A stretch of 59,020 bases of DNA from Lachnospiraceae bacterium (lineage in GTDB: Bacteria > Bacillota > Clostridia > Lachnospirales > Lachnospiraceae), in the NCBI GenBank assembly GCA_021199655.1, contig JAJQHQ010000072.1, forward strand, positions 11,111 to 70,130, written 5' to 3'. Shown in pieces: positions 34,849-43,742 of the stretch; position 1 is the stretch's first letter; each line of letters opens with the position of its first letter. Under the pieces are notes generated by a model, which was not told where the DNA came from, did not search any database, and saw only the letters and a program-made list of their open reading frames with translations. The position numbers and the translations under genes are program-made.

Positions 34849-36222
34849 ATGATAGAAAAGAAGCGTCCTTTCACAGCCACAGTCCGATGCACAAAGCCAA
34901 AGCTGAGAAAGCAGACCGCGCTGCTTCTGGCGGGAACTTTGGCCGTGAGTTTTTTCCTAAACGCGTTTGCTGCAGCGGCCGCGGAAGCTTTTCCTGCGGC
35001 GGTTTTACCGGGGGCGATCATGGCGGAGAACGCCAGTGTCTCCGGATCGGAACCGCTGGAACTCTATGCAGCAAGCGCGGTCCTCATGGATGGGAACAGC
35101 GGACGCGTTCTTTATGACAAAGACGGGGACACGCCGCTGCCGATGGCGAGCACAACAAAGATCATGACCTGCATCCTTGCCCTGGAATGGATGGAAGAGG
35201 CCGCGCACTCCGGGAACAGTGAGAACTCCGGGAACAGTGAGAATGCAGAAGAGAACGAACCTGCTGAAGATGCGATCTGTACGGTATCCTCGAACGCTTC
35301 CGCGCAGCCCGAAGTAAAGCTTGGACTGGTAACAGGCGATGAATTTTATCTGCAGGATCTGCTGTATTCCCTGATGCTTGAGTCGCACAATGATACGGCG
35401 GTCTGCATTGCGGAGACGGTCGGAGGCAGCGTCGAAGGCTTTGCGGAAATGATGAATGCGAAAGCTGTAGAGATCGGATGCACGCAGACCTATTACATCA
35501 CGCCGAACGGCCTTGACGCGGAGGATGAGAACGGGGAACACCACACGACTGCGCGGGATCTGGCTCTGGTCATGCGTTACTGCCTTACCGGGTCACCGCA
35601 AAAGGATGCTTTCCTGACCGTGACCCGGACTGCCTCATATACCTTTACCAACCTGTCCGGGACACGCAGCTACAGCTGTACAAATCACAACGCGTTTCTG
35701 AATCTGATGGACGGGGCGCTCTCCGGCAAGACCGGATTTACCTCCAAAGCCGGATACTGCTATGTCGGAGCCCTGCAAAGGGACGGAAAGCTGCTGATCG
35801 TGGCGCTGCTTGCCTGCGGCTGGCCAGCCAACAAGGGCTATAAATGGGTGGATACAAAAAAACTGATGAATTACGGACTGTCTGAATTTGAGCCGCGCGA
35901 CATCACAGATGCGGAAATTACGACCACGGATATTCCGGTGACAAACGGCCAGCTTGAAAGCGTGGCGACCACGGTCGAAGAACCGTATGAGGGAAGCCCG
36001 CATTCGGAGGTTCTTATGAGCGCGGACGACCGGGTGGAGATCCGCGTCGAACAGCTTCAGACCCTGGAAGCGCCGGTAACGGCCGGAGAACAGGTCGGAT
36101 TTGTGCATTATCTGGTCGACGGAACCGAGTACGCCACCGCCTCCGTCGTGACGGCGGGCGAGGTAAAGAAACGGACGTATCTCTACTGCCTGCAGAAGCT
36201 GACGGGGGCATTCTTGTCTTAG
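34849..36222 (+). CDS. D-alanyl-D-alanine carboxypeptidase (PBP5/DacF family)
   Basis: It trims the terminal D-Ala of peptidoglycan stem peptides outside the membrane. From ATG 34849 it has 457 residues; GCGGGGA lies about 10 bases upstream. After a basic N-terminus and signal segment (ALLLAGTLAVSFFL) come the three penicillin-binding motifs: S101-T-T-K104 in ASTTKIM, S179-H-N181 in ESHNDTAVC and K294-T-G296 in SGKTGFTS. The C-terminal part (about 360-445) fits the PBP5 beta-sandwich domain, ending in a possible membrane-associating segment. A Ser/Gly/Asn/Glu micro-repeat (SGNSENSGNSEN) is inserted after the first motif helix. The stop lies 182 bases before the M32 peptidase start, a gap in which I see nothing definite. 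Confidence 0.93.
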   Translation: MIEKKRPFTATVRCTKPKLRKQTALLLAGTLAVSFFLNAFAAAAAEAFPAAVLPGAIMAENASVSGSEPLELYAASAVLMDGNSGRVLYDKDGDTPLPMASTTKIMTCILALEWMEEAAHSGNSENSGNSENAEENEPAEDAICTVSSNASAQPEVKLGLVTGDEFYLQDLLYSLMLESHNDTAVCIAETVGGSVEGFAEMMNAKAVEIGCTQTYYITPNGLDAEDENGEHHTTARDLALVMRYCLTGSPQKDAFLTVTRTASYTFTNLSGTRSYSCTNHNAFLNLMDGALSGKTGFTSKAGYCYVGALQRDGKLLIVALLACGWPANKGYKWVDTKKLMNYGLSEFEPRDITDAEITTTDIPVTNGQLESVATTVEEPYEGSPHSEVLMSADDRVEIRVEQLQTLEAPVTAGEQVGFVHYLVDGTEYATASVVTAGEVKKRTYLYCLQKLTGAFLS

Positions 36223-36404
36223 GTGTCTGGCCAATCGTATGAAACAGTTGCGGCTCTGCCTGTTGATGGTTACATAAAACGTGTTTTTCTGAATAAACTA
36301 ACCGGTAAATGCGACTCCTGCGAAGAACTTCAATCTGTTTTTTTCTGAATTCTCGGAACAACAGAAAACACATGCCGCAATCCGGCGGCGAAAGGAAGGT
36401 TACT

Positions 36405-37988
36405 ATGAACAACACACTGGATCAATTCAAAGAATACCTGCACAAAATGCGTCAGTACGACCATGTTCTGACGCTCCTCTACTGGGATCTGTCCACACTG
36501 GCGCCGGAGAAAGGCGTTGAGGCGCGGACGAATGCCATCAATTATTTTTCGACGGAAGCGTTTCGGCTTTCTACCGCGGATGAGTATGGGAAAATGCTTC
36601 ATACCTTAAGTGAGATGGAAGTGCCCCCTCGCTGCGCTTCGGCGGCAGATTGCAGCCGCGATTCAGAGAACGCTTTGCGTTGCGCGGCTGCGGCGGAACA
36701 GTTTGACGCGCTTGACGAGACGATGCAGCTGACGGTGAAACGCTATCTGCGCGATTATGAGCGCTTCAAACGCATACCCGAGGAATTTTACTCCGCATAT
36801 ACCGAGGTAAAGACACGCTCGGAAAGAGCCTGGGAGAAGGCAAAGCGCGCCGCGGATTTTTCTCTGTTTGCGCCGCATCTGGAAAAGGTGATCTCCATGA
36901 CAAAGGAGTACGTACAGTATATGGAGCCGGATGAGGATCCATACGAAGTGCTCCTTGATATGTACGAAGAAGGGATGGACAGCGCGACCATCGACCGCGT
37001 GTTTGACGAGCTCAAAGAAGGTCTGCTGCCATTGCTGAAAAAGATTGAAGAGAGCGGACGGCCGGATCTTTCCGCTATAAAGGGCACCTATGATATTCAG
37101 GCACAGAAAAAGGTGCAGGACATGCTGTTATCCTATATTGGCTTCAATAAGGACGCGGGAGCGACTGCCGAAAGTGAGCACCCCTTTACCACCGACCTTT
37201 GCATCGGGGATGTCCGCGTGACCAATCATTACAATGAAAAAGACCCGATCAGCGCCATGTTCAGCGCGATCCATGAGGGCGGACACGCGATCTTCGGTCA
37301 GAACATCGATCCGGCCTATGAGGATACCGCGCTGGAGCAGGTGAACATGATGGGGCTTCATGAGAGCCAGTCCCGCTTCTATGAGAATATTCTCGGCCGC
37401 CGCATAAGCTTCTGGGTGCCGATCTATGATAAGCTTGGCGAGCTGTTGCCGCAGTTTAAAGAGATCCCGCTCGATACCTTCTGCCGTGCGATCAACGATG
37501 TCCACCCGAGCATGATCCGCACCGAGGCTGACGAGGTGACCTACTGCCTGCACATCATCCTGCGTTATGAAATGGAAAAAGCCATTTTCCGTGACAACAC
37601 GCCGGTTGATGAGCTCCCGCAGCTCTGGAATGACAAGATGGAAGAGCTGCTCGGCATCCGTCCCAAGAACGACGGCGAGGGCATCCTGCAGGATATGCAC
37701 TGGTCGGACGGTTCTTTCGGCTACTTTCCGTCCTACCTGCTCGGTTCGATGTACGACGGTATGTTCCTGGAGGCATTGGAAAAGGAAAAAGGCAGTGTCG
37801 ACACGATTCTCGAGGAAGGGCGTATCAGCGAGATCACGGCATGGCTGAACGAAAAAATTCACCGCTACGGAAGCCGCTATACCTCCGCCGAGGTACTGCA
37901 GCGCGTCTGCGGGAAGGAACTGTCTGCACAGCCACTATTGGATTATTTCAATAGAAAATATGCAGGTCTGTATACATTTAATATATAG
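36405..37988 (+). CDS. M32 (Taq-type) metallocarboxypeptidase with in-frame insert
   Basis: A cytoplasmic zinc carboxypeptidase that removes C-terminal residues from peptides. The start is ATG 36405 with AAAGGAAGG upstream, giving 527 residues. The zinc motif H290-E-G-G-H294 lies in AIHEGGHAIFGQ; the third ligand is probably Glu in MGLHESQSRFYEN. Other M32 segments are HPFTTDLCIGDVRVTNHY (first residue here E), WNDKMEELLGI and MHWSDGSFGYFPSYLLGSM. Residues about 72-98 (PPRCASAADCSRDSEN, then ALRCAAAAE) come from a palindromic element and separate LSEME from QFDALDETM, segments expected to be adjacent. The rest of the protein looks intact, so the enzyme probably tolerates it. Confidence 0.93.
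   Translation: MNNTLDQFKEYLHKMRQYDHVLTLLYWDLSTLAPEKGVEARTNAINYFSTEAFRLSTADEYGKMLHTLSEMEVPPRCASAADCSRDSENALRCAAAAEQFDALDETMQLTVKRYLRDYERFKRIPEEFYSAYTEVKTRSERAWEKAKRAADFSLFAPHLEKVISMTKEYVQYMEPDEDPYEVLLDMYEEGMDSATIDRVFDELKEGLLPLLKKIEESGRPDLSAIKGTYDIQAQKKVQDMLLSYIGFNKDAGATAESEHPFTTDLCIGDVRVTNHYNEKDPISAMFSAIHEGGHAIFGQNIDPAYEDTALEQVNMMGLHESQSRFYENILGRRISFWVPIYDKLGELLPQFKEIPLDTFCRAINDVHPSMIRTEADEVTYCLHIILRYEMEKAIFRDNTPVDELPQLWNDKMEELLGIRPKNDGEGILQDMHWSDGSFGYFPSYLLGSMYDGMFLEALEKEKGSVDTILEEGRISEITAWLNEKIHRYGSRYTSAEVLQRVCGKELSAQPLLDYFNRKYAGLYTFNI
36618..36698 (+). repeat. E1 in-frame palindromic element, copy B
   Basis: It contains GCAGCCGCG and GCGGCTGC as outer arms and AACGC/GCGTT as inner arms. 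It matches copy A in the glycosyltransferase gene at 71 of 81 bases, although the two proteins are unrelated. Confidence 0.9.
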
Positions 37989-37993
37989 CCTCA

Positions 37994-38149
37994 AGCATCC
38001 GCAAGCTGACGGTAGGCAGATTTTTGCAGGGTTTTCGAGCATAGCTTCCTTTGCTTCGCCATTGTTTGAGCGTAGCGAGTTTCAGCGAAGCAAGGGATAA
38101 TAAGCGGCGCAAGAAAACCGCAAAAATCAACGTGTCTGCGGCGGATGCT
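37994..38149 (+). repeat. E5 long palindromic element, copy 1
   Basis: The core 38008-38134 is the near-identical reverse complement of 49228-49353. It contains nested inverted repeats: GATTTTTGC/GCAAAAATC, GGTTTTC/GAAAACC, and TTGCTTCGC/GCGAAGCAA around the centre. The outer arms AGCATCCGC (37994-38002) and GCGGATGCT (38141-38149) pair perfectly. It fills most of the gap between the M32 gene and the tRNA promoter. Confidence 0.9.
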
Positions 38150-38190
38150 GAGGCTGATGGGAATGTTCAAAAATTTTTTTCAAAAAGTGC

Positions 38191-38219
38191 TTGCAATTTC
38201 CTGGGAGCCGTGTTATATT
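38191..38219 (+). promoter_or_regulatory. tRNA-Glu promoter
   Basis: The -35 is TTGCAA (38191-38196) and the -10 is TATATT (38214-38219), with a 17-base spacer. The predicted start is only a few bases before the mature tRNA 5' end at 38230. Confidence 0.75.
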
Positions 38220-38229
38220 ATCCAAGCAC

Positions 38230-38301
38230 GGTTCCTTGGTCAAGCGGTTAAGACGCCGCCCTCTCACGGCGGAAACAGGGGTTCGATTCCCCTAGGGACT
38301 A
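38230..38301 (+). tRNA. tRNA-Glu (anticodon CTC)
   Basis: The 72-base cloverleaf has acceptor arms GGTTCCT and AGGGACT, an anticodon stem CCGCC/GGCGG with loop CTCTCAC, anticodon CTC at 38263-38265, and a T-arm with GGTTCGATTCC. The discriminator is A at 38301. CCA is not encoded and must be added after transcription. It reads GAG codons. Confidence 0.93.
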
Positions 38302-38307
38302 TCTGGA

Positions 38308-38352
38308 AAGCTTCGCAGATGATGCAAATGCATTGTCGTGCGGAGCTTTTTC
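38308..38352 (+). terminator. Terminator of the tRNA-Glu gene
   Basis: A 10-bp stem with one G-U pair (38308-38317 with 38339-38348) followed by TTTTT. It starts six bases after the tRNA. Confidence 0.85.
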
Positions 38353-38496
38353 ATTTCCATTTTTTCCGTAAATACAACCGGGAAAACAACTTACGTTGTT
38401 TACTATATATATAAGGCATGATATCGGGGCGGACATTCCGTACGCTGTTTTTATCACTGAATTCAAAAAAATGATGTGGAAGTAGCTGTATCTTTG

Positions 38497-38505
38497 TGAT
38501 ATACT
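38497..38505 (+). promoter_or_regulatory. Possible extended -10 promoter for the large unknown gene
   Basis: TGATATACT is an extended -10 (TATACT at 38500-38505). The -35 region is weak. Apart from this and the E6 copy I see nothing in 38353-38559. Confidence 0.4.
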
Positions 38506-38559
38506 GGCTTCATAAATGGGGATGCCGTCTCACGGGAGGCCGGCAGTAAAAAACATCTC

Positions 38560-38586
38560 GTAACTGTGAAGGTACGGAACAGCTAC
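38560..38586 (+). repeat. E6 27-bp palindrome, upstream of the large unknown gene
   Basis: GTAACTGT pairs with ACAGCTAC with one mismatch. It lies 24 bases before the chosen TTG start; a frame with a GTG start runs through it but is unlikely to be translated. Confidence 0.85.
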
Positions 38587-38610
38587 GAGATCACTGACAG
38601 GTGGGGAAGA

Positions 38611-41600
38611 TTGAAAAGACGGATTGAACAATTATTGAACGGAATATTTGAATATGAACAGGGGAAGATCACGATCCGGCCGGAGGAGCTTACCCTCAAG
38701 GGTGCACTGCAGGAAGTGCTTCATGGGAAGTTTTTTGTGGAAGGCGCGGCCGGGCAGAGAGTACATGGATTTCTTTATCCGTCTGACGCGCGGATGATCT
38801 GCGAACCGGTGGAATTTCATGGCGTTTCCAATGAGATCCATTACCAGTTTGACTGCAGCGGGCTGAAGCTGGGGGCGATGAGCGCCGGAAAGATCATTCT
38901 CTGCAGTGACTGCGGGGAGTATGAGATCCCGTATACGGTCAGTATTGCGGCAGGGTCTGTCGGCCGGGAGCTGCCGTTTTCTGATCTGGAAGGATTTGCA
39001 GACCTTGCACGGACGGATGCCCAGACGGCCTGCAGGGCGTTCTGGACGCAGGAATTCCGGGATCTTCTGAACGATACGCCCGGGCTGGTGGCTCTCTATG
39101 AAGGAGCGACATATCCGGCATCAGGCAGTAGTCAGGAGAGTGGTGCGGCAAACCGCCCCGTGCTTATGCTGCACGCGATGGAAGAGTTTCTGATCGGCGC
39201 CGGGCTTAAAGACGCAGTCACTCTGACGATCGACGGACCTGATGATGGAATGCAGAGCTTTGCGGCTGCAGCCGAAGAAGAAAAGCTGCAGGCAGCGTAT
39301 GCCACGGGAGACGGAGATGTTTATGAATGGCGCCGCGGTGTGATCCGGGAGCCGGTGCGCGAGACACTGCACCTTCACAGGAGCACGTGGGGATTTCAGG
39401 AGATTTCCGTGGAAGCTGATGCTCTTTTTGTGCGCCCGGAGAGAAGATTTTTTACGACGGAAGACTTTGCGGGCAGCAGTTTTGACCTGCATCTGATCCT
39501 GGATGCGAATCTGATGCATGCAGGCAACAATTACGCGCGGATCACTCTTAATGCGGGCAGACAGAGCCTGCAGGTGTGCCTGTGCGCGAAAAAGCCCGGA
39601 AGAGCGGGCGGCCGTCAGTCACATATTCGAAAGATCATGACCAAAAAGCTGGAGAATAATTACATCGATTTCCGGCTGAAAAAGATGGATCTGGAGACCT
39701 GGGTCGAGCGTTCGGTCAGCGTGGTCAACAGCTACAAAAGAGCAGGCGGGGACGATCCGTTCGCGGATCTTTTTCTGGTGCAGCTGTACTTTGCCGACGA
39801 CAAAAAGCACAGGGCTGCAAAGCTTCTGGAACAGATCGAGACGCAAAAGGGGCGGCTTGACACTCCGGAGCGCTACTGCTTTTATCTCTATATTTCCACC
39901 TTCATCTACCGTGAGGCGTCTTACGTGGATCGGGTAGAGGAGGAAGTGACCGCACAGTTTTACCGCAACAGTTCGAGCTGGCCGCTTATGTGGATCCTTT
40001 TGTATCTTCAGGAAAAATATTTAAATGACCCGGACGCACGCTTTGAAGCGGTCGCGGAACAGTTCCGGCGCGGCTGCCGCAGCAGGATCATGTATGTGGA
40101 GGCCTATCAGGCGCTTCGAGGCAATCCTTTCCTTTTGCGCCATCTGGGAGAATTCGAACTGCATCTGCTGCGTTTCGCGGATCAGGAAAAGGTGATGACG
40201 GCGGAGATCCTCCGTCAGGTCGCGAACCTTACCATGCATCAGACGGATTACGACCGGCGGCTTTTTGCTGTCCTTGCAAACGGTTATCAGATCTATCCGT
40301 CAGAGGATCTGCTGAAAGCGATCTGCCAGATTCTGTTAAAAGGACAGAAGACGGATCCGGTTTATTTTCGATGGTATGCCCTCGGTGTGGAAAGCGGACT
40401 GCGCCTGAACGGGCTATATGAGGCTTATATGCAGAGCATGGACTGCACAGAATTTCAGAAGCTTCCGCAGATCATCCGTATGTATTTTCCATATGATACC
40501 TCGCTGGATTACCGCAAACGGGCGGCGCTCTACCGCAGTATCGCGGACGCGCGCAAAAGCGATCCGCAGACCTGGCTCAACCACCGTCCTGCAATGGAAC
40601 GTTTTGTGGCGGAGCAGATCGAGCAGGAACATATCACGGATGATCTGGCAGCACTCTATATTGATTTTCTGAAAGAACCCATGATCACGGGGCCGCTTGC
40701 GAAAAAGATGATCCGGCTGCTGCTTACCTGTGAGGTGTCCTGTGACCTGCTGATGGGAACGTCCCCCCGTCAGAATCAGGCAGCCAAAGCGCGGCAGATC
40801 ATCCTGCACTCCAGTCGGATGACACAGGAAATCACTGCCGGTCTTTCGGATGGAAAAGGCCAGATCCGGATCTGCGATCCGGACAGCGCGGTATTTCTGA
40901 CAGACGAAAAGGGACAGCGCTATGCAGCCGGGGAAAACTGCCGCATTCGTCGTATAGCGGAGGATGAAAGGCTCTTGGCCTGGTGTGCGAAAAAGGTGCC
41001 GGATGATCCGAATCTGGTCATTTATCTGACTTCGGAATGCTTCAGAGATCAGGTGATGGATGAACGGCTGCTTCCGTTTTTTAAGGAAGGCTGTGAGCTT
41101 GCCGGGATTTCGGACGATTTCCGTGAGCTCTTAAGGAAACAGGTGCTTGCCTGGTATATGGAGCATCCGATGGATGATACGCTTCCGGATTTTCTTGACC
41201 GGATCTCCTTTGACGACTATATGCAGGTCGACAAGACGGCTCTGATCACACTGCTCGCGGAGGAAAGCCGCTGCACCGAGGCGTTTGAAATGCTGAACCG
41301 GTATGGCGCGGAAGAGATCCCTCTGCTGCAGCTGGTGCGCATCTGCAGCCGTATGGTGCTTGAGCTGGAATTTGAGGAGAACGCGATGCTCCTCTCCCTC
41401 TGCCACCAGTGTTTTGAAAAAGGAAAATACGATGATAAGCTGCTGCGCTATCTTCTTCTTTATTACGAAGGCTCAGTTGAGAGCATGAAGCTGGTATGGA
41501 GTGCGGCCTGCGAATTCGGGCTGGACACGATGCTGATCGAAGAAAAGATCCTTATGATGATGCTTTTTACAAGACAGGGTACAGAAGGCTCGGAGCCCAT

Positions 41601-42336
41601 TTTTGAATCCTATCGGAAGAAGCTGGGACGCAAAAAGCTCTGCAGGGCGTATGTGAACCTGAAGTCTTATGAATACTTTGTACAGGGACTTCCGGTTGCT
41701 GAACCGGTCTTTGCGTTTATTGAAAATGAGTACCGGCGTTTCAGCGGAACGGACCGCCTTGCGGAACAGGAAGAAGTATGCCGGCTTGCACTTCTTGAGT
41801 ATTACGCAAGAGCGGTATCCCTCTCAAAGACGCAGCGCGTGTACGCGGAGGAGATACTGGAGGAATTTATTACAAAGGGCATGCGGTTCGCGTTCTATCT
41901 GCGCTTTGATGAGGAGCTTTTGAGACCCTGGCAGCTGGATGGACACGTATTCGCGGAATACGCGGGCAACCCGAAAAATACGGTATTTATTGAATACCGT
42001 TATCGGGCTTTGAAAGATACCGGAGAGGAAGAAGCCTGGACGCGGGAGCTTGTGCCGAATTGCTTTGAAGGCATTTTTGTACGGGAATTCACTCTTTTTG
42101 CGGATGAGGAAATCGAATGCAGATTTATCGAGACCTCTCCGGATGGGCAGGAATCCATTTGCTTGGAAAAATGGGTGTTAAAGGCGAATCCGGAAGGAAA
42201 CGGTTCGGGCATGTACAGTCTTCTGAACCGCATGTGCAGAGCTGTGCGTGACAAAGATCCGTCCAGGGCTTCGGAGACGCTGGATTCGTGGCTGACGCTT
42301 GAATATCTTGCGAAAGAAGTGTTTACAGTAATATAA
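38611..42336 (+). CDS. Very large uncharacterised protein, DUF5717-like
   Basis: The start is TTG 38611, with AGGTGGGGA just upstream; an earlier in-frame GTG lies inside an E6 repeat. The 1241-residue product has no signal peptide or clear transmembrane helix. The first 350 residues look like beta-sandwich domains. From about 350 on it is mostly helical with many paired helices (for example DDPFADLFLVQLYFADDKK, RAAKLLEQIETQKGR), suggesting a TPR/HEAT-like solenoid, and the last 130 residues are again beta-rich. It resembles what I remember as DUF5717, a family of Lachnospiraceae; that name is from memory and needs a profile search. The next gene starts 17 bases after its stop, so the two surely work together. 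Function unknown. Confidence 0.65.
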   Translation: MKRRIEQLLNGIFEYEQGKITIRPEELTLKGALQEVLHGKFFVEGAAGQRVHGFLYPSDARMICEPVEFHGVSNEIHYQFDCSGLKLGAMSAGKIILCSDCGEYEIPYTVSIAAGSVGRELPFSDLEGFADLARTDAQTACRAFWTQEFRDLLNDTPGLVALYEGATYPASGSSQESGAANRPVLMLHAMEEFLIGAGLKDAVTLTIDGPDDGMQSFAAAAEEEKLQAAYATGDGDVYEWRRGVIREPVRETLHLHRSTWGFQEISVEADALFVRPERRFFTTEDFAGSSFDLHLILDANLMHAGNNYARITLNAGRQSLQVCLCAKKPGRAGGRQSHIRKIMTKKLENNYIDFRLKKMDLETWVERSVSVVNSYKRAGGDDPFADLFLVQLYFADDKKHRAAKLLEQIETQKGRLDTPERYCFYLYISTFIYREASYVDRVEEEVTAQFYRNSSSWPLMWILLYLQEKYLNDPDARFEAVAEQFRRGCRSRIMYVEAYQALRGNPFLLRHLGEFELHLLRFADQEKVMTAEILRQVANLTMHQTDYDRRLFAVLANGYQIYPSEDLLKAICQILLKGQKTDPVYFRWYALGVESGLRLNGLYEAYMQSMDCTEFQKLPQIIRMYFPYDTSLDYRKRAALYRSIADARKSDPQTWLNHRPAMERFVAEQIEQEHITDDLAALYIDFLKEPMITGPLAKKMIRLLLTCEVSCDLLMGTSPRQNQAAKARQIILHSSRMTQEITAGLSDGKGQIRICDPDSAVFLTDEKGQRYAAGENCRIRRIAEDERLLAWCAKKVPDDPNLVIYLTSECFRDQVMDERLLPFFKEGCELAGISDDFRELLRKQVLAWYMEHPMDDTLPDFLDRISFDDYMQVDKTALITLLAEESRCTEAFEMLNRYGAEEIPLLQLVRICSRMVLELEFEENAMLLSLCHQCFEKGKYDDKLLRYLLLYYEGSVESMKLVWSAACEFGLDTMLIEEKILMMMLFTRQGTEGSEPIFESYRKKLGRKKLCRAYVNLKSYEYFVQGLPVAEPVFAFIENEYRRFSGTDRLAEQEEVCRLALLEYYARAVSLSKTQRVYAEEILEEFITKGMRFAFYLRFDEELLRPWQLDGHVFAEYAGNPKNTVFIEYRYRALKDTGEEEAWTRELVPNCFEGIFVREFTLFADEEIECRFIETSPDGQESICLEKWVLKANPEGNGSGMYSLLNRMCRAVRDKDPSRASETLDSWLTLEYLAKEVFTVI

Positions 42337-42352
42337 CAGCGGGTGATGGTTT

Positions 42353-43483
42353 ATGATACAGGCAAAGGATGAACTGATTTTAGGAATCGACCTGAATTCG
42401 GAATATGCGCAGGTGACCTGGTGGCACCAGTCGCTTAAGGAGCCGGAGACGCTGGGCGTCCATGAAGGATTGCAGCCGTTTCCGGCCGGGATGGAAGATG
42501 AGGATGCTCTGACAGACTATCTGCGTCTGTGCATTGCTGATCTGAAGCTTCTGACCGATCACACGATCCTCCATGTGATGGTGACGGTGCGGCAGCTTGA
42601 TGAGGCTTTGAATCAGGTGATCGTAGGCGCGCTGCAGCGCCTTGGCGTGGATCGAAAACGGATCTATGTGCAGGATTATCAATCTTCTTTCTATTATCAT
42701 ACGGTGAATCAGAAAAAAGAGCTCTGGATGCAGGATGTAGCGCTGTTCACCTGTGAAGCGGGAGATGTGAACGGATATGTGCTGCAGATTGACCGCTCCA
42801 AAAAACCGGCGATCGCTGCGGTTGAACTGATCGCACGGCAGCCGATGACGGAAGAAGTACGTGCCGGGCGGTCAGAAGAGGACTGGAATAAAGAAAAGGA
42901 TCGGCTGTTTTTTGAACTCCTTAAGAAAGTGTTTGAACGGCGCACGGTATCGGTCAGCTATCTGATGGGAGATTTTTTCAACAAAAGCTGGGCGACGAGG
43001 TCTGTGCAGTTTCTCTGCACGGGTCGGCGCGCCTATCAGGGCATGAACCTCTATTCCAGGGGCGCGTGTTATGCCGCCATGGAGCGGGCAGGAATCCTTG
43101 CATCCCAAGACATCATTTACGTCGGACTTGATATGGTGGAACGGAACATCGGTATGGAGATGCGCGTCAGGGGCAAAGAAACGTATTATCCTCTGGTGAA
43201 TGCAGGGGTCAACTGGTACGAGGTGCATCATGTGTGCGAATTTATCCCGCTTAAGGAGCGTGAGATCCGGCTGATCTCGAGACCGATGGATCCGATGACC
43301 GATCCGACCGTACACACCATGCGGCTTCCGGGACTGCCCAAAAGGCCGGACCGCGCGACCAGGCTGCGCCTGACGGTGTATTTTACCTCACCCACGCACT
43401 GCCGGGTCGAAGTTGAGGATCTTGGGTTTGGAGGCCTGTACAAATCCTCAGGAATGAGCTGGAGCAGAGACATCCGTTTTTAA
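42353..43483 (+). CDS. Actin/Hsp70-fold-like protein, DUF5716-like
   Basis: The 376-residue protein begins with an ASKHA-type strand pair (ELILGIDLNSEYAQVTWW, comparable to the phosphate-1 loop of Hsp70 and actin) and has a second glycine/aspartate strand, DIIYVGLDMVERN. Its C-terminal 60 residues (RLRLTVYF, CRVEVEDLGFGGLYKSSG) recall the beta-sandwich of Hsp70 proteins. Clear phosphate-2 and adenosine motifs are not evident, so nucleotide binding is uncertain. It probably corresponds to DUF5716 (from memory). It is translationally coupled to the 1241-residue protein upstream and followed, after an E4 hairpin element, by a TPR-like gene. A chaperone-like or scaffold complex is a reasonable guess, not a demonstrated function. 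Confidence 0.6.
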   Translation: MIQAKDELILGIDLNSEYAQVTWWHQSLKEPETLGVHEGLQPFPAGMEDEDALTDYLRLCIADLKLLTDHTILHVMVTVRQLDEALNQVIVGALQRLGVDRKRIYVQDYQSSFYYHTVNQKKELWMQDVALFTCEAGDVNGYVLQIDRSKKPAIAAVELIARQPMTEEVRAGRSEEDWNKEKDRLFFELLKKVFERRTVSVSYLMGDFFNKSWATRSVQFLCTGRRAYQGMNLYSRGACYAAMERAGILASQDIIYVGLDMVERNIGMEMRVRGKETYYPLVNAGVNWYEVHHVCEFIPLKEREIRLISRPMDPMTDPTVHTMRLPGLPKRPDRATRLRLTVYFTSPTHCRVEVEDLGFGGLYKSSGMSWSRDIRF

Positions 43484-43496
43484 AGTTCGGAATAAC

Positions 43497-43712
43497 AGTC
43501 CAAAACAGCAGCAAAAGGAAAAGTCAGACCTGGCAGAGTTATCTGCCGAGGGCTGGATTTTCCTTTTGGGATGGGCGGGACGGCGCTGGACGTCCAGTGG
43601 ACGTCCGCTTAGCGCGGACCGAAGCGGTAGCGTAGACCCAGCGAGCCTCAGACATATGACGCATAAGCGGCATATAGCCTTCGAAGAAGGCGGTCTGTGG
43701 CCTGCTGTTTAG
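43497..43712 (+). repeat. E4 modular hairpin element, copy 1
   Basis: The outer arms AAACAGCAG (near 43503) and CTGCTGTTT (43704-43712) pair. Inside, AAAAGGAAAA (43513-43522) pairs with TTTTCCTTTT (43558-43567), enclosing GGCAGA/TCTGCC. It then contains an E7 palindrome (43580-43628) and a further variable stretch. It fills the gap between two genes of the trio. Confidence 0.85.
43580..43628 (+). repeat. E7 palindrome inside E4 copy 1
   Basis: GGACGTCCA and TGGACGTCC form a 9-bp perfect palindrome around one base. Its reverse complement matches 15636-15684, inside the WbdD-like coding sequence, at 40 of 49 bases. Confidence 0.85.
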
Positions 43713-43742
43713 GAAATGACAATATCAAAACAGGAGATTGCC

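Noticed and set aside
38566-38610. GTG 38566 as the start of the large DUF5717-like protein
   Set aside because: It lies inside an E6 palindrome. TTG 38611 follows a purine-rich AGGTGGGGA site and gives a normal N-terminus.
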